Positions 17,191 through 28,239 of a stretch of 59,646 nucleotides of DNA are shown in pieces. The position numbers and the translations under genes are program-made. Positions within the stretch are counted from its first letter, which is position 1. Every line of letters starts with the position of its first letter. Origin of the DNA: an uncultured Holophagaceae bacterium (lineage in GTDB: Bacteria > Acidobacteriota > Holophagae > Holophagales > Holophagaceae); the NCBI GenBank assembly GCA_903857495.1, contig CAIOFF010000046.1:1-59646 (forward strand). Direction: 5' to 3'. The notes under the pieces are model-generated. The model saw only the letters and a list, made by a program, of their open reading frames with translations. It was not told where the DNA came from and made no database searches.

Positions 17191-17250
17191 GGGAACCTCC
17201 GGTCTTGTTTCTTCCATCGTACGCCGAGAAGCAAGTATCTTTTTTCTGTG

Positions 17251-17264
17251 GTCAATTTATTGAC
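17251..17264. promoter_or_regulatory. Dyad GTCAAT-TT-ATTGAC in divergent promoter region
   Basis: A perfect 6-bp dyad with a 2-base spacer sits in the 121-base gap between the divergent thioredoxin-like gene and the sigma-54 activator gene. The gap is AT-richer than its surroundings. It is a candidate operator or part of overlapping promoters (TTGACT lies at its right end). No protein can be assigned. Confidence 0.4.
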
Positions 17265-17311
17265 TTGACCCTCTCCGACTGCCCCCTAGGCTGATTTCAT
17301 CCAAGGAGCTT

Positions 17312-18736
17312 ATGGCCCCGCTTGCCCGCCTGCACTGGTCCACCCTCGGGGACGACACCGGGGGGCTGGAACATCGGTGGGCCGCGTTCTGGGATGTGAC
17401 CGTGGATCGCAGCGCCCAGCCCGCTCTGGCCCCCCGGGAGGTGGACCTGTGGGTGATCAGCGTGAAGAGCGCCCTGCCCCCGCCGGAGCTGAACCGCATG
17501 ATGGCCGAGGTGGGTGCCCTGCCCATCCTGCTTGCCCTGAAGCCCGACGCCCCCGCCCTGGCACCCAAGGCGCTGGGCGATTGGGGTGGCCTGGGTTCCG
17601 TGCGCTGGGGGGTGCTGGGACCGGAGCCGCCGATGCCGGGCCTGCGGCCGCGCTCCAGTCCCACCACCCAGCTGAGTGCCTCCCAGGCCCTGGCCTTCGG
17701 GCTGGTGGGCGCCAGCACCGCCATGCAGGATGTGCTGGCGCGGGCCCGCAGCGCCGCGGCCACGCGGGCCACGGTCCTGCTCCTGGGCGAGAGCGGCACC
17801 GGCAAGGAAGTCATCGCCCGGGCCATCCACCGCATGAGCGCCGATGCCAGCCAGCCCTTCGTGGCCGTGCACTGCGGGTCCATTCCCGAGAACCTGCTGG
17901 AGTCCGAGTTGTTCGGCTACAACAAGGGCGCCTTCACGGATGCCCGCAAGGACACGCCGGGCAAGTTCCGCGAGGCCCATGGCGGGACCATCTTCCTCGA
18001 CGAGGTCGGCACCATGCCCCTGGCGGCCCAGGTGCGCCTGCTGCGCGTGCTGCAGGAGCGCGAGGTGCAGCCCCTGGGGGGCGGCGCCCCGGTCAAGGTG
18101 GATGTGCGGGTAGTGACCGCCTCCAATGTGGACCTGTGGAAGAAGGTGCAGGACGGCAGCTTCCGCGAGGACCTCTTCTACCGGCTCGAGGTGGTGCCCA
18201 TCACCATGCCGCCCCTGCGCGCCCGGCCAGAGGAGGTGCCCTTCCTGGCCCAGCACTTCCTGAACCGCAAGGCCCGCGAGCATGGCCTCTACCCCAAGGC
18301 CCTGCACCCCAGCGTGGATCCGCTGCTCATGGCGCTGCCCTGGCCCGGGAACGTCCGCCAGCTGGAGAACGCCATCGAGCGGGCCATCGTGCTGTCCGAC
18401 AAGCGGCCCGTGCTCACCCGGGAAGACTTCGCCTTCCTCGCGGAGCGCCGGGGCGACCTGGCTGCAGAGCCGGGCCCTGTGACCGAGTTCCGCCCCGCCG
18501 AACCCTTCGCCCCCCGCGAGCCCGCCCCAGCCTTCGGCATGGACCTGCCGCCGGAGGGCCTGGACCTGAACCAGGTGGTGTCGGGCATGGAGAAGACGCT
18601 GATGCTGCAGAGCCTTGCCATCACCCGCGGCAACAAGAAGCGCGCCGCGGATCTGCTGGGCCTCAAGCGCACCACCTTCCTCGAGAAGATGAAGCGCCTG
18701 GACCTCGAGGACCCGCCCGAGGCGGAAGCGGAATAG
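17312..18736 (+). CDS. Sigma-54-dependent activator with atypical GAFTDA loop
   Basis: 474 residues; ATG with AAGGAG 4 bases upstream. Residues 1-130 form a poorly conserved N-terminal domain, perhaps a degenerate receiver (no Asp-box visible). The AAA+ domain (about 135-370) has Walker A GESGTGKE, Walker B GTIFLDEV and the arginine-finger region. The sigma-54 contact loop reads GAFTDA (residues 206-211) instead of GAFTGA. The C-terminal Fis-type helix-turn-helix (about 425-465) is [20 protein letters not shown]. Target genes are unknown. The loop change may alter or abolish sigma-54 activation (see findings). Confidence 0.92.
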   Translation: MAPLARLHWSTLGDDTGGLEHRWAAFWDVTVDRSAQPALAPREVDLWVISVKSALPPPELNRMMAEVGALPILLALKPDAPALAPKALGDWGGLGSVRWGVLGPEPPMPGLRPRSSPTTQLSASQALAFGLVGASTAMQDVLARARSAAATRATVLLLGESGTGKEVIARAIHRMSADASQPFVAVHCGSIPENLLESELFGYNKGAFTDARKDTPGKFREAHGGTIFLDEVGTMPLAAQVRLLRVLQEREVQPLGGGAPVKVDVRVVTASNVDLWKKVQDGSFREDLFYRLEVVPITMPPLRARPEEVPFLAQHFLNRKAREHGLYPKALHPSVDPLLMALPWPGNVRQLENAIERAIVLSDKRPVLTREDFAFLAERRGDLAAEPGPVTEFRPAEPFAPREPAPAFGMDLPPEGLDLNQVVSGMEKTLMLQSLAITRGNKKRAADLLGLKRTTFLEKMKRLDLEDPPEAEAE

Positions 18737-18756
18737 CCTCCTGCTAAGATCTCGGG

Positions 18757-19626
18757 ATGGTGAGCGCGATACATCTGCGATGGAAACTGGACGTGCCGGA
18801 TGCCCAGGAGGAAGGCCTCTGCGCCTGGCTGGAGGCGGAGGGTTCCTCGGCCTTCTACCGCGAGGCGGATCCACCTCGGGCCTGCTATGCCTACTTCCCG
18901 CCGGATCAGACGCCCCCGGACACGGCCGGCCTGGCAGCCTTCCCCGGCGTCTGTCTGCTGGAGGCCGAGCGCTTCGGCGACGAGGACTGGCTGGCCAAGA
19001 GCCGCGAGGGCTTCGGCGCCTTCGAGGTGGGCTCGCGGTTCCATGTGCGCCCCCTCTGGGACGAGACGCCGGGACCCGCGGACCGCCTCGACCTGGTGGT
19101 GAATCCGGGCCTGGCCTTCGGCACGGGCGGCCACGAGACCACGCGGCTCTGCATGACCCTGCTGGAGGAGCTGGCCGACGCCGGCCGCCTGCAGGGGCCG
19201 GTCCTGGACATCGGCGCGGGCACGGGCATCCTGTCGCTGGCGGCGTTCCTGCTGGGCGGGTGGGGCCTCACGGCCTTCGACATCGATCCGGACTGCGGCC
19301 CGGCCATGGACGAGCTGATGGCGCTGAATGCGCACCTGCTGCAGGGTGCCACGCCCTATGAGAGCTTCGTCGGCACGCTGGACCACCCGCGGGTGACCGG
19401 CCCCTACGCGGGTCTGCTGGCCAACATCCTGCTCGTGACCATCCAGGAGCTGCTGCCCCGCATGGCGGAGGTGACCACGCCCGGGGGCTGGCTCATCGCC
19501 AGCGGCATCCTGGCGGAACGCACGGACGAGGCCCTGGTGAGCCTGGTCACCCACGGCTTCCGACCCGAGAAGGTGCTCACCGAAGGCGAGTGGATCGCCA
19601 TTCTTGCGGTCCGGGTGGCCTCGTGA
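18757..19626 (+). CDS. prmA: Ribosomal protein L11 methyltransferase
   Basis: 289 residues. The PrmA signature NPGLAFGTGGHETT is followed by SAM-binding motif I LDIGAGTGIL and by FDIDPDCGPAM, and NILL near the catalytic end. It methylates L11 in the large ribosomal subunit in the cytoplasm. The end overlaps murI by 4 bases (GTGA), so the two genes are probably one transcript. It begins 20 bases after the sigma-54 activator stop. Confidence 0.93.
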   Translation: MVSAIHLRWKLDVPDAQEEGLCAWLEAEGSSAFYREADPPRACYAYFPPDQTPPDTAGLAAFPGVCLLEAERFGDEDWLAKSREGFGAFEVGSRFHVRPLWDETPGPADRLDLVVNPGLAFGTGGHETTRLCMTLLEELADAGRLQGPVLDIGAGTGILSLAAFLLGGWGLTAFDIDPDCGPAMDELMALNAHLLQGATPYESFVGTLDHPRVTGPYAGLLANILLVTIQELLPRMAEVTTPGGWLIASGILAERTDEALVSLVTHGFRPEKVLTEGEWIAILAVRVAS

Positions 19627-20414
19627 GCCGAGCTGACCAGCCCATCGGCGTCTTCGACTCGGGGATCGGCGGCCTGACCGTGATCCACGCGCTGCGCCAG
19701 CTGCTGCCCCAGGAAGACCTCGTCTACCTCGGGGACACGGCGCGGCTGCCCTACGGCACCAAGAGCCACCGGACCATCGAGCGCTACACCCTGCAGATGG
19801 GCGAGCTGCTCCAGCGTCACGAGCCCAAGCTCGTCGTCATCGCCTGCAACACCGCCAGCGCCCACGGCCTGGATGCCCTGCAGGCCGTCAGTCCCTGCCC
19901 GGTCATCGGCGTGATCGAGCCTGGCGCGGAGGCCGCCGCCGACCGCCCGGGCGCGGTCGGCATCATCGGCACCCTGGCCACCGTGAGCAGCGAGGCCTAC
20001 GAGCTGGCCATCCGCCGCCGCGATCCCGGCAAGGTGATCTTCAGCGTGGCCTGCCCCCTGCTGGTGCCCCTGGCCGAGGAAGGCTGGTTCGACGATCCCG
20101 TCACAGACAGCATCTGCCGCCGCTACATGAACCAGCTGCCCTTCGAGGTCAAGACGGTGGTCCTGGGCTGCACCCACTACCCGACCCTGATGACCAGCCT
20201 GGAGCGAAGCCGCCCGGGCACCCAGTGGATCGACAGCGGCCGCGTCACCGCCAAGGCTGTGGACCGCCTCCTGAAGGGCAGCCTCGGCTACCGCACCGAG
20301 AGCGCCCGGGGGACCCTGCGTGTCCAGCTCACGGACGCCAGCAGCCGCCTGAAGGAAGTGGGCAGCCGCTTCCTCGAAGAAGAAATGGGCGACATCGAAG
20401 TCGTCGAGATCTGA
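19623..20414 (+). CDS. murI: Glutamate racemase
   Basis: 263 residues from the GTG at 19623, which overlaps the prmA stop (GTGA); the ATG further upstream lies inside prmA. Motifs: VFDSGIGGLTV, DTARLPYG, ACNTAS (catalytic Cys75) and LGCTHYPTL (catalytic Cys183). It makes D-glutamate for peptidoglycan and is cytoplasmic. The stop precedes the inverted repeat element. Confidence 0.96.
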   Translation: MSRADQPIGVFDSGIGGLTVIHALRQLLPQEDLVYLGDTARLPYGTKSHRTIERYTLQMGELLQRHEPKLVVIACNTASAHGLDALQAVSPCPVIGVIEPGAEAAADRPGAVGIIGTLATVSSEAYELAIRRRDPGKVIFSVACPLLVPLAEEGWFDDPVTDSICRRYMNQLPFEVKTVVLGCTHYPTLMTSLERSRPGTQWIDSGRVTAKAVDRLLKGSLGYRTESARGTLRVQLTDASSRLKEVGSRFLEEEMGDIEVVEI

Positions 20415-20483
20415 CGTCCGCACTGGGCCAACAAAGGCATCACCAGGAATACCGCAATAACCTCAAAGAGATCCCTGGCTGTT

Positions 20484-20573
20484 GTTCTTTGTGCCCTTTG
20501 TGTTCTTTGTGGTTCAGCTTTTCTTGTAAAGCTGGTTTAACCACAAAGAACACAAAGAACACAAAAAGGGAAC
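20484..20573. repeat. Palindromic repeat element (CTTTGTGTTCTTTGTGG type)
   Basis: The 225-base gap between murI and the convergent kinase contains an inverted repeat of about 90 bases. The left arm has CTTTGTGTTCTTTGTGGTT and the right arm AACCACAAAGAACACAAAG, a perfect 19-bp match, plus matching inner arms (AGCTTT / AAAGCT). The base composition is unlike the neighbouring genes. Frames across it encode a Thr-Thr-Lys-Asn-Thr-Lys string seen as a false gene in many genomes. Similar sequences recur in several phyla as intergenic repeats (recollection, not checked). It may also act as a bidirectional terminator. Confidence 0.7.
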
Positions 20574-20639
20574 CTGGGGCCGTGCGGTTGTGTCAACGGC
20601 GGGCTGGATTCCTCTGTGGTCCGCTCGCCGGGTGGGGAC

Positions 20640-22265
20640 TCAGGCCGACAGGGCGCCGGGCAGGGTGAAGATGACGGCGGTGCCCTGGCCTTCGGTGCTG
20701 TCGATGCGGATCTCGCCGCCGTGGTTGCGCACGATCTCGCGGCAGATGCTGAGGCCCAGGCCCGTACCTTCGCCCTCGGGCTTGGTGGTGAACATGGGCC
20801 GGAAGACCTGGCTCATGAGCTCGGCGGGAATCCCCTGACCCGAGTCCTGGAACCGCAGCTCCCACCAGAGTCCCCCGGGGGAGCTCTCTTCGCCGGGCTC
20901 CACGGAGATCCGAACCGAGCCCCCGCCGGGCATGGCGTCGATGGCATTGTTCATGAGGTTCAGGAACAGCTGCTCCATCTGCTTGCGGTCCACCTCGAGG
21001 CAGCAGCCGGCGGGAACCTCGGCCTCCACCGTGACGCCGTGGGCGGCGAGAGTGGGGGCCCAGAGCTGCTGCAGGTCCGCGAACAGGTCTGAGAAAGGCT
21101 GGGCCTGGCGATGGAGCTGCGGGCGCCGTGTGAGGTCAAGCAGGCGGCGCACGATGTCGCCAACGCGCTGGATCTGTCCCTGGATGACGCGCAGGCGCTC
21201 CCGGGTCTTGTCCGGCAGGTCCTTCTGAGCATCCAGCAGCTGCAGGTGGCCCGTGACGAGGTTCAGCGGCGTACCCACCTCATGGGCGAAGGTGGCCGTG
21301 AGCTGGCCGGCCACCGCCATGCGCTCCTGGGCGCCCAGCTCCTCGCGCAGGAGGGCGTTGCGCTCCACCAGGGCGGCCAGCTCGGTGTTCTTCGTCTGCA
21401 GCTCCGAGAGGGCTACGTCGATGCGGTCCTGCAGGTTGGTGTTGAGGCCGCGGATCTCGCGGATGAGCGCCTCGCGCTCCTCCCCCGCCAGCTCCAGCTG
21501 CACGGCCATGACGTTGAACCGGGCCGCGATGAGGCCCAGCTCGTCGCTGCGCCGCACCGGCGCGCGGGCGCTGGACTCGCCCCGCTCGATCCGCTGCATG
21601 GCCAGCACCATGGCCTCGATGGGGTCGCTGATGAGCACGCGGAGGATGAGCCAGAGCAGGATGAACTCGCCCAGCAGCACGCCGGGCAGCGTGCGGAGGG
21701 TCCGGTTCAGGTTGTTGTCCCAGACCACCTCCCAGCGCTCCAGGTCGCAGTAGGCGCGGATGAGGCCCAGGGGCGGCGCATTGCCCTTGCGGCTGCGGAT
21801 GGGGAGGTAGACCTTCCAGGCGCGACCACCGGTGTTGAGGTCCACCAGCTCGGCCTGGGGGCCGTGCAGGGTCAGGTAGGAGCCGATCTCGGGACCCCAG
21901 TCCACGAGGTTCTCGTCCCCGGAGGAGCGGACGAGATCGACCTCGTTACCCTTGCCCACGCGCCGGAACACATCGATCTGGAAGATGCTGCGGTCAGGTC
22001 CCGCGATGCTCGCCAGCACCTGGTCCAGCTTGTCCGGATCCTTGAAGGTGGGGTCGCGCTCCAGGATGTCCGTCTCCACCGTGGCAGCGGTCTCGATGGT
22101 CAGGCGCTTGGAGTAGCTCTCCAGCTCCCGGCGGCTGTTGCGGACGATGGAGTAGGCCACGGCCACGGTGAGCACGCTGGTGACCAGGCCCAGGAGCAGG
22201 AAGAGCTTCGCGTGGAGGCTGCGCATCCAGGCCAGGGGGCGGATCCGCACGTGCCAGAAGCTCAT
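20640..22265 (-). CDS. Membrane sensor histidine kinase (HAMP)
   Basis: 541 residues from ATG 22265, which overlaps the CHAD-protein stop by 4 bases (ATGA); the open frame extends further upstream but there lies over that gene. TM1 (about 20-42), a periplasmic sensor segment of about 160 residues, TM2 (about 205-228), HAMP (about 230-290), dimerisation domain with the phosphoacceptor in TFAHEVGTPLN, and an HATPase domain with NNAIDAM, DSGQGIP and GTGLGLSI. No partner response regulator is adjacent. Signal unknown. Confidence 0.92.
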   Translation of the reverse strand: MSFWHVRIRPLAWMRSLHAKLFLLLGLVTSVLTVAVAYSIVRNSRRELESYSKRLTIETAATVETDILERDPTFKDPDKLDQVLASIAGPDRSIFQIDVFRRVGKGNEVDLVRSSGDENLVDWGPEIGSYLTLHGPQAELVDLNTGGRAWKVYLPIRSRKGNAPPLGLIRAYCDLERWEVVWDNNLNRTLRTLPGVLLGEFILLWLILRVLISDPIEAMVLAMQRIERGESSARAPVRRSDELGLIAARFNVMAVQLELAGEEREALIREIRGLNTNLQDRIDVALSELQTKNTELAALVERNALLREELGAQERMAVAGQLTATFAHEVGTPLNLVTGHLQLLDAQKDLPDKTRERLRVIQGQIQRVGDIVRRLLDLTRRPQLHRQAQPFSDLFADLQQLWAPTLAAHGVTVEAEVPAGCCLEVDRKQMEQLFLNLMNNAIDAMPGGGSVRISVEPGEESSPGGLWWELRFQDSGQGIPAELMSQVFRPMFTTKPEGEGTGLGLSICREIVRNHGGEIRIDSTEGQGTAVIFTLPGALSA

Positions 22266-23173
22266 GGCTGGCTCCCCCTGAGCAGGGGCAGGCCCAGGGC
22301 GGGTCTCAGGGCGCCCGCCAGGGTCGCCGGGTCCAGCCCCTGGGCAGCGGCGACGAAGGCGCAGAAGACCGACCGGCGGGCCTCGGCTACGTCGCCGAGG
22401 AGGTCCAGGACGCCGCCGCAGAGGGTGGCGCGGTCGTGGGTGCGGAGGTGGGCCTCGGCCTCCCACAGGAGGGCCTCCAGGGCCGCCAGGTCGTGGTGGT
22501 CCCCCAGCAGGGTCTGCAGCTCGCGCAGCTTCTTCAGCGCCTGCTCCGGCGCCACGGCGAAGGCGCCCTCCAGGGCCTCGAGGGCGTAGCGCAGCTTCTT
22601 GATCCGGACCCGGGTCTTGTGCAGGGCGGCTGGATCCTCCTGGGCCGAGAGCGCCGCCAGGTCGCCCAGGGCGGCGGCGACGCGGGGCTCCAGGCAGCCC
22701 CAGGCCGCCTCCTGCAGCGTGGTGGCCTGGAAGGGCTCGGGCAGGGAGGGCACCTTCAACAGCCGCTCCAGATCCGGCAGGCGGAGGCGGTGCAGCTCCT
22801 TGGCCATGGTCCGCCGGGCCTTGGCCCGGCCCCGGTCCACCTGCTCCAGCAGGTGCTCGAGGACGGCGGCCTGGGTGGTAGTCCGGGCCTCGAGGTGGTG
22901 CGCCCTCAAGCGGTCCGCGTGGACATCCAGCTCCCGGGGCAGGCCGAGCACGTCAACCAGGCCCTTCAGCGCCCGGCGCTGGCCCTTGTGGCCCGGATAG
23001 ACCTCCGGGTCCACCAGCTCGAGCACGGCCCCCAGGCGCCGGGCGGCCACCCGGACCTGGTGCAGCTGCTCCATGTCCTCGGCCCAGTGCGCCTGGCCCA
23101 GCAGCTCCTGCAGGCGCGCCAGCCGCACCTCGAGGGCGCGGTGGAGCAGGATCGCCAGGTCGGCTGGATGCAT
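22262..23173 (-). CDS. CHAD-domain protein
   Basis: 303 residues. Two halves carry the CHAD pattern of conserved basic residues: LHQVRVAARRLGAVLE and LHKTRVRIKKLRYALE, followed by LQTLLGDHHDL. CHAD is an alpha-helical domain with a basic surface that binds polyphosphate; some members sit on polyphosphate granules. It is translationally coupled to the histidine kinase downstream. Whether the two act together is inference. Confidence 0.88.
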   Translation of the reverse strand: MHPADLAILLHRALEVRLARLQELLGQAHWAEDMEQLHQVRVAARRLGAVLELVDPEVYPGHKGQRRALKGLVDVLGLPRELDVHADRLRAHHLEARTTTQAAVLEHLLEQVDRGRAKARRTMAKELHRLRLPDLERLLKVPSLPEPFQATTLQEAAWGCLEPRVAAALGDLAALSAQEDPAALHKTRVRIKKLRYALEALEGAFAVAPEQALKKLRELQTLLGDHHDLAALEALLWEAEAHLRTHDRATLCGGVLDLLGDVAEARRSVFCAFVAAAQGLDPATLAGALRPALGLPLLRGSQP

Positions 23174-23232
23174 CCCATGATTCTAGACGCAAGGCGTGAA
23201 AGCGAAAAAAAAACGGAGTAAACTGAGGCGCT

Positions 23233-26070
<2,838 letters not shown>

Positions 26071-26073
26071 GGC

Positions 26074-26247
26074 TCAGGCCAGGGTGTCGACCCGCTGGCC
26101 CAGGCCCGCGCCCTGGTCCATGAGCTTCACCAGGGCCGCCCCCTGCTGGGCCTCGATGTCGAGGCTCTTCCGGAGGACGCCCACGGCCACGCCGCTCTGC
26201 AGCAGAGCCTGACCCTGGGCCACGGCACCGGCGGGAGAGACATCCAT
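26074..26247 (-). CDS. YjfB-type small putative motility protein
   Basis: 57 residues, MDVSPAGAVAQGQALLQ at the N terminus, AVGVLRKSLDIEAQQGAALV in the middle and GQRVDTLA at the end. This pattern (MDVS..., VLKKALDIQ..., G..VD...A) matches the YjfB/putative motility protein family of small helical proteins. GAGGT lies 4 bases before the ATG. It follows csrA by 18 bases, and its context with csrA and fliW supports a flagellar link. Its stop is 3 bases from the opposing uvrA stop. Biochemical function unknown. Confidence 0.8.
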   Translation of the reverse strand: MDVSPAGAVAQGQALLQSGVAVGVLRKSLDIEAQQGAALVKLMDQGAGLGQRVDTLA

Positions 26248-26265
26248 GGGGACCTCGATGAGCCC

Positions 26266-26517
26266 TTATCGACCCTCGGGCTTCTTGGCTTGAGCGGCCC
26301 GGAGCAGGGCGGCGGCATCCCGGACCGGGGCCTTGGCCTCGATGGCGGCGAGATTCTCGGCCGCGATCGCCTCAAACACTTCCCGCCGGTGTACCTGCAC
26401 GTTCCGGGGGGCCTTGATGCCCAGGCGCACGCCATTGCTGGTGATGCCGAGGACGATCACCTCGACTTCACCGCCGATGATGAGGGACTCCTCCTGCTTC
26501 CGCGTGATGACCAGCAT
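26266..26517 (-). CDS. csrA: Carbon storage regulator, RNA-binding
   Basis: 83 residues. The CsrA core MLVITRKQEESLIIG and IKAPRNVQVHRREVFEAI is intact. CsrA dimers bind GGA motifs in mRNA leaders and repress translation; in many bacteria flagellin mRNA is a target. A C-terminal tail of about 20 residues rich in Ala/Lys goes beyond the core. It is 23 bases downstream of fliW, whose product antagonises CsrA. Confidence 0.95.
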   Translation of the reverse strand: MLVITRKQEESLIIGGEVEVIVLGITSNGVRLGIKAPRNVQVHRREVFEAIAAENLAAIEAKAPVRDAAALLRAAQAKKPEGR

Positions 26518-26540
26518 GCTGGCAGGCTACCAGAGCTTCC

Positions 26541-26957
26541 TCAGTCCCGGGCCAGGATTGGATACCGCAGCGGGAACTTGTCCGAGTTGAGGACGATCTG
26601 AAAGCCGGTCAGGGTGCGCACGTTGATGACCAGGGGGCCAGCCAGGTTGGTGGTCATGGCGCGGGGATCCTCGGGGATGACCACCATGGTCAGGATCATG
26701 GCGTCCTGGTTCGACGTCAGGGCAAGGGCTTCGGATTCCTCCTCGCCCAGGGGGACTTCGTAGTCGCCTTTGACGGCCACCGGGTCGATGCAGGTGAACG
26801 AGACCTCCGGGGAAGCCACCGCCTGCAGGAACTTGAGGGGGTAGCCGTCCGGCGGCTCAAAGAGCCGGAAGTCCTTCAGCAACGGGAAGCCAACCAGACC
26901 CTTGGGGAAGCTCAGCAGGATGCCGTCATCAGGGGTGGGGTCTTGGGAGGGGGTCAT
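26541..26957 (-). CDS. fliW: Flagellar assembly factor, CsrA antagonist
   Basis: 138 residues: SFPKGLVGFP and RLFEPPDGYPLKFLQAV near the N terminus, then CIDP and MTTNLAGPLVIN, all typical of FliW. FliW binds CsrA or flagellin and couples flagellin supply to its translation. The start overlaps the rnd stop by 4 bases (ATGA). Confidence 0.93.
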   Translation of the reverse strand: MTPSQDPTPDDGILLSFPKGLVGFPLLKDFRLFEPPDGYPLKFLQAVASPEVSFTCIDPVAVKGDYEVPLGEEESEALALTSNQDAMILTMVVIPEDPRAMTTNLAGPLVINVRTLTGFQIVLNSDKFPLRYPILARD

Positions 26958-27931
26958 GGTGTTCCCGGGTTGTTCCAGATCAACCCATCGGCCGTTTCTG
27001 CCTCTTCCTGAGTTTCATGGGCACCCGCCTCGAAAATCGCCCAGAGGGCATCCAGTCGTTTCCGGCGGAAGCGGGGGTTGGGCATGGTCCGCTCCAGGGC
27101 TTCCTTGGTGGCGGGTGGATTCGTCAGGCGGGCGAGGATCCAGCGGTTGCCGAGCTCCATGACGGCGGCCACGTCGCCTTCGTTGCCCCAGACCCAGCGC
27201 ATGGCCGTGAGCTGACGGGCGCGCTCCATGGCCAGGGGCCCGAGGTGCCTGGCCTTGTCCACGATGGGATCCTGCTTGGGGTTGCTGTAGGCCCGGACCC
27301 GGCGGAGCAGGTGGCGGATCTCCTGGGGGAGGCTGGCGAGCCGGGGGCCAATTTCGGGGTGATCCCGCTTGGTGTCGGCCTCCTCCGCGAGGGTGCGGAG
27401 CAGGGGCAGCAGCAGGGCTGCGTCCCGGCTGGCGTAGCTGATCTGGGCGTCCCGCAGGGGGCGCAGCATCCAGTTGGAGTCCTGCTCCTCCTTGGGGATG
27501 TCCAGGCCGAGCTTGAGGCGGGCCATGGTCTTGAGGCCGGGCTGCGGGTAGCCCAGGGCCCGGGAGAGCAGCATGGTGTCGAAGATGCTGTTGGGCACCA
27601 CATCGTAGAGGCGCTTGAAGACGATCCCGTCGCCGCTGAAGTCGTGGACGATCCAGGGCACCTGACCCATGGCCTGGAGGGCCGGGCGCATGAGGTCCTG
27701 CAGGGGCAGGGGGTCCACCAGCCAGGCCTGGTCATGGGTCGCGACCTGCATCAGCGCGAGCACGCAGTGGTGCATGCCGGTGAGGCTGCACTCGATGTCC
27801 ACAGCCAGCAGACCCGCCGCATGCCACAGGGGCAGGGCCTCCTGCAGCTTCTCGGGCGTGTCCACGTAGGTCGTGGGGAGGTCAAAGTGGTCGAGCACCA
27901 TCTGACCAGTGTGCCGCAGAACCGCATCCAT
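26954..27931 (-). CDS. rnd: Ribonuclease D-like 3'-5' exonuclease
   Basis: 325 residues from ATG 27931; an ATG 30 bases downstream is an alternative. DEDD exonuclease residues: Asp45 and Glu47 (AVDIECS), the Asp in VHDFSGD, and the Asp in YASRDAALL. An HRDC domain follows (about 200-290). The enzyme trims 3' ends of structured RNAs such as tRNA precursors. It heads a reverse operon with fliW, csrA and the YjfB-type gene. The gap to the divergent GDT1-type gene is only 36 bases, so promoters must overlap. Confidence 0.9.
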   Translation of the reverse strand: MDAVLRHTGQMVLDHFDLPTTYVDTPEKLQEALPLWHAAGLLAVDIECSLTGMHHCVLALMQVATHDQAWLVDPLPLQDLMRPALQAMGQVPWIVHDFSGDGIVFKRLYDVVPNSIFDTMLLSRALGYPQPGLKTMARLKLGLDIPKEEQDSNWMLRPLRDAQISYASRDAALLLPLLRTLAEEADTKRDHPEIGPRLASLPQEIRHLLRRVRAYSNPKQDPIVDKARHLGPLAMERARQLTAMRWVWGNEGDVAAVMELGNRWILARLTNPPATKEALERTMPNPRFRRKRLDALWAIFEAGAHETQEEAETADGLIWNNPGTP

Positions 27932-27967
27932 TACTCTTGAGAGTCCGCAGGAATGTAAAGGAGTCCC

Positions 27968-28237
27968 ATGATCCGCTCGCTGTTCTGGACCACCTTCGTC
28001 ACCGTCTTCCTCGCCGAGGTGGGCGACAAGACCCAGCTGGCGGCCATGACAGCGACGGTCCGCAGCGGCCAGGTCTGGACGGTCTTCTTCGCCGCCAGCG
28101 CGGCCCTGGTCTGCGCCACGGCCATCGGTGTGGCCGTGGGCGGCGTCCTCTTCCGCTACATCCCCGAGGCCGCCATCAAGTGGGCCGCCGGCTGCACCTT
28201 CATCGCCGTGGGCGTCTGGGTCCTCGTCAAGGGCTGA
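27968..28237 (+). CDS. TMEM165/GDT1-family cation transporter, single-repeat form
   Basis: 89 residues with the family hallmark Glu17-Val-Gly-Asp20-Lys-Thr (FLAEVGDKTQLAA) and about three hydrophobic helices. Usual members have about 190 residues with two such repeats; this one has one, so it likely works as a dimer (inference). The family exports Mn2+ or exchanges Ca2+/Mn2+ for protons. AAAGGAG lies 5 bases before the ATG. The stop is 2 bases from the opposing metallophosphoesterase stop. Confidence 0.88.
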   Translation: MIRSLFWTTFVTVFLAEVGDKTQLAAMTATVRSGQVWTVFFAASAALVCATAIGVAVGGVLFRYIPEAAIKWAAGCTFIAVGVWVLVKG

Positions 28238-28239
28238 GG

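Noticed and set aside
20415..20639. Short frame with Thr-Lys-Asn-Thr-Lys repeats
   Set aside because: Arises from the palindromic repeat element; a known type of false gene.
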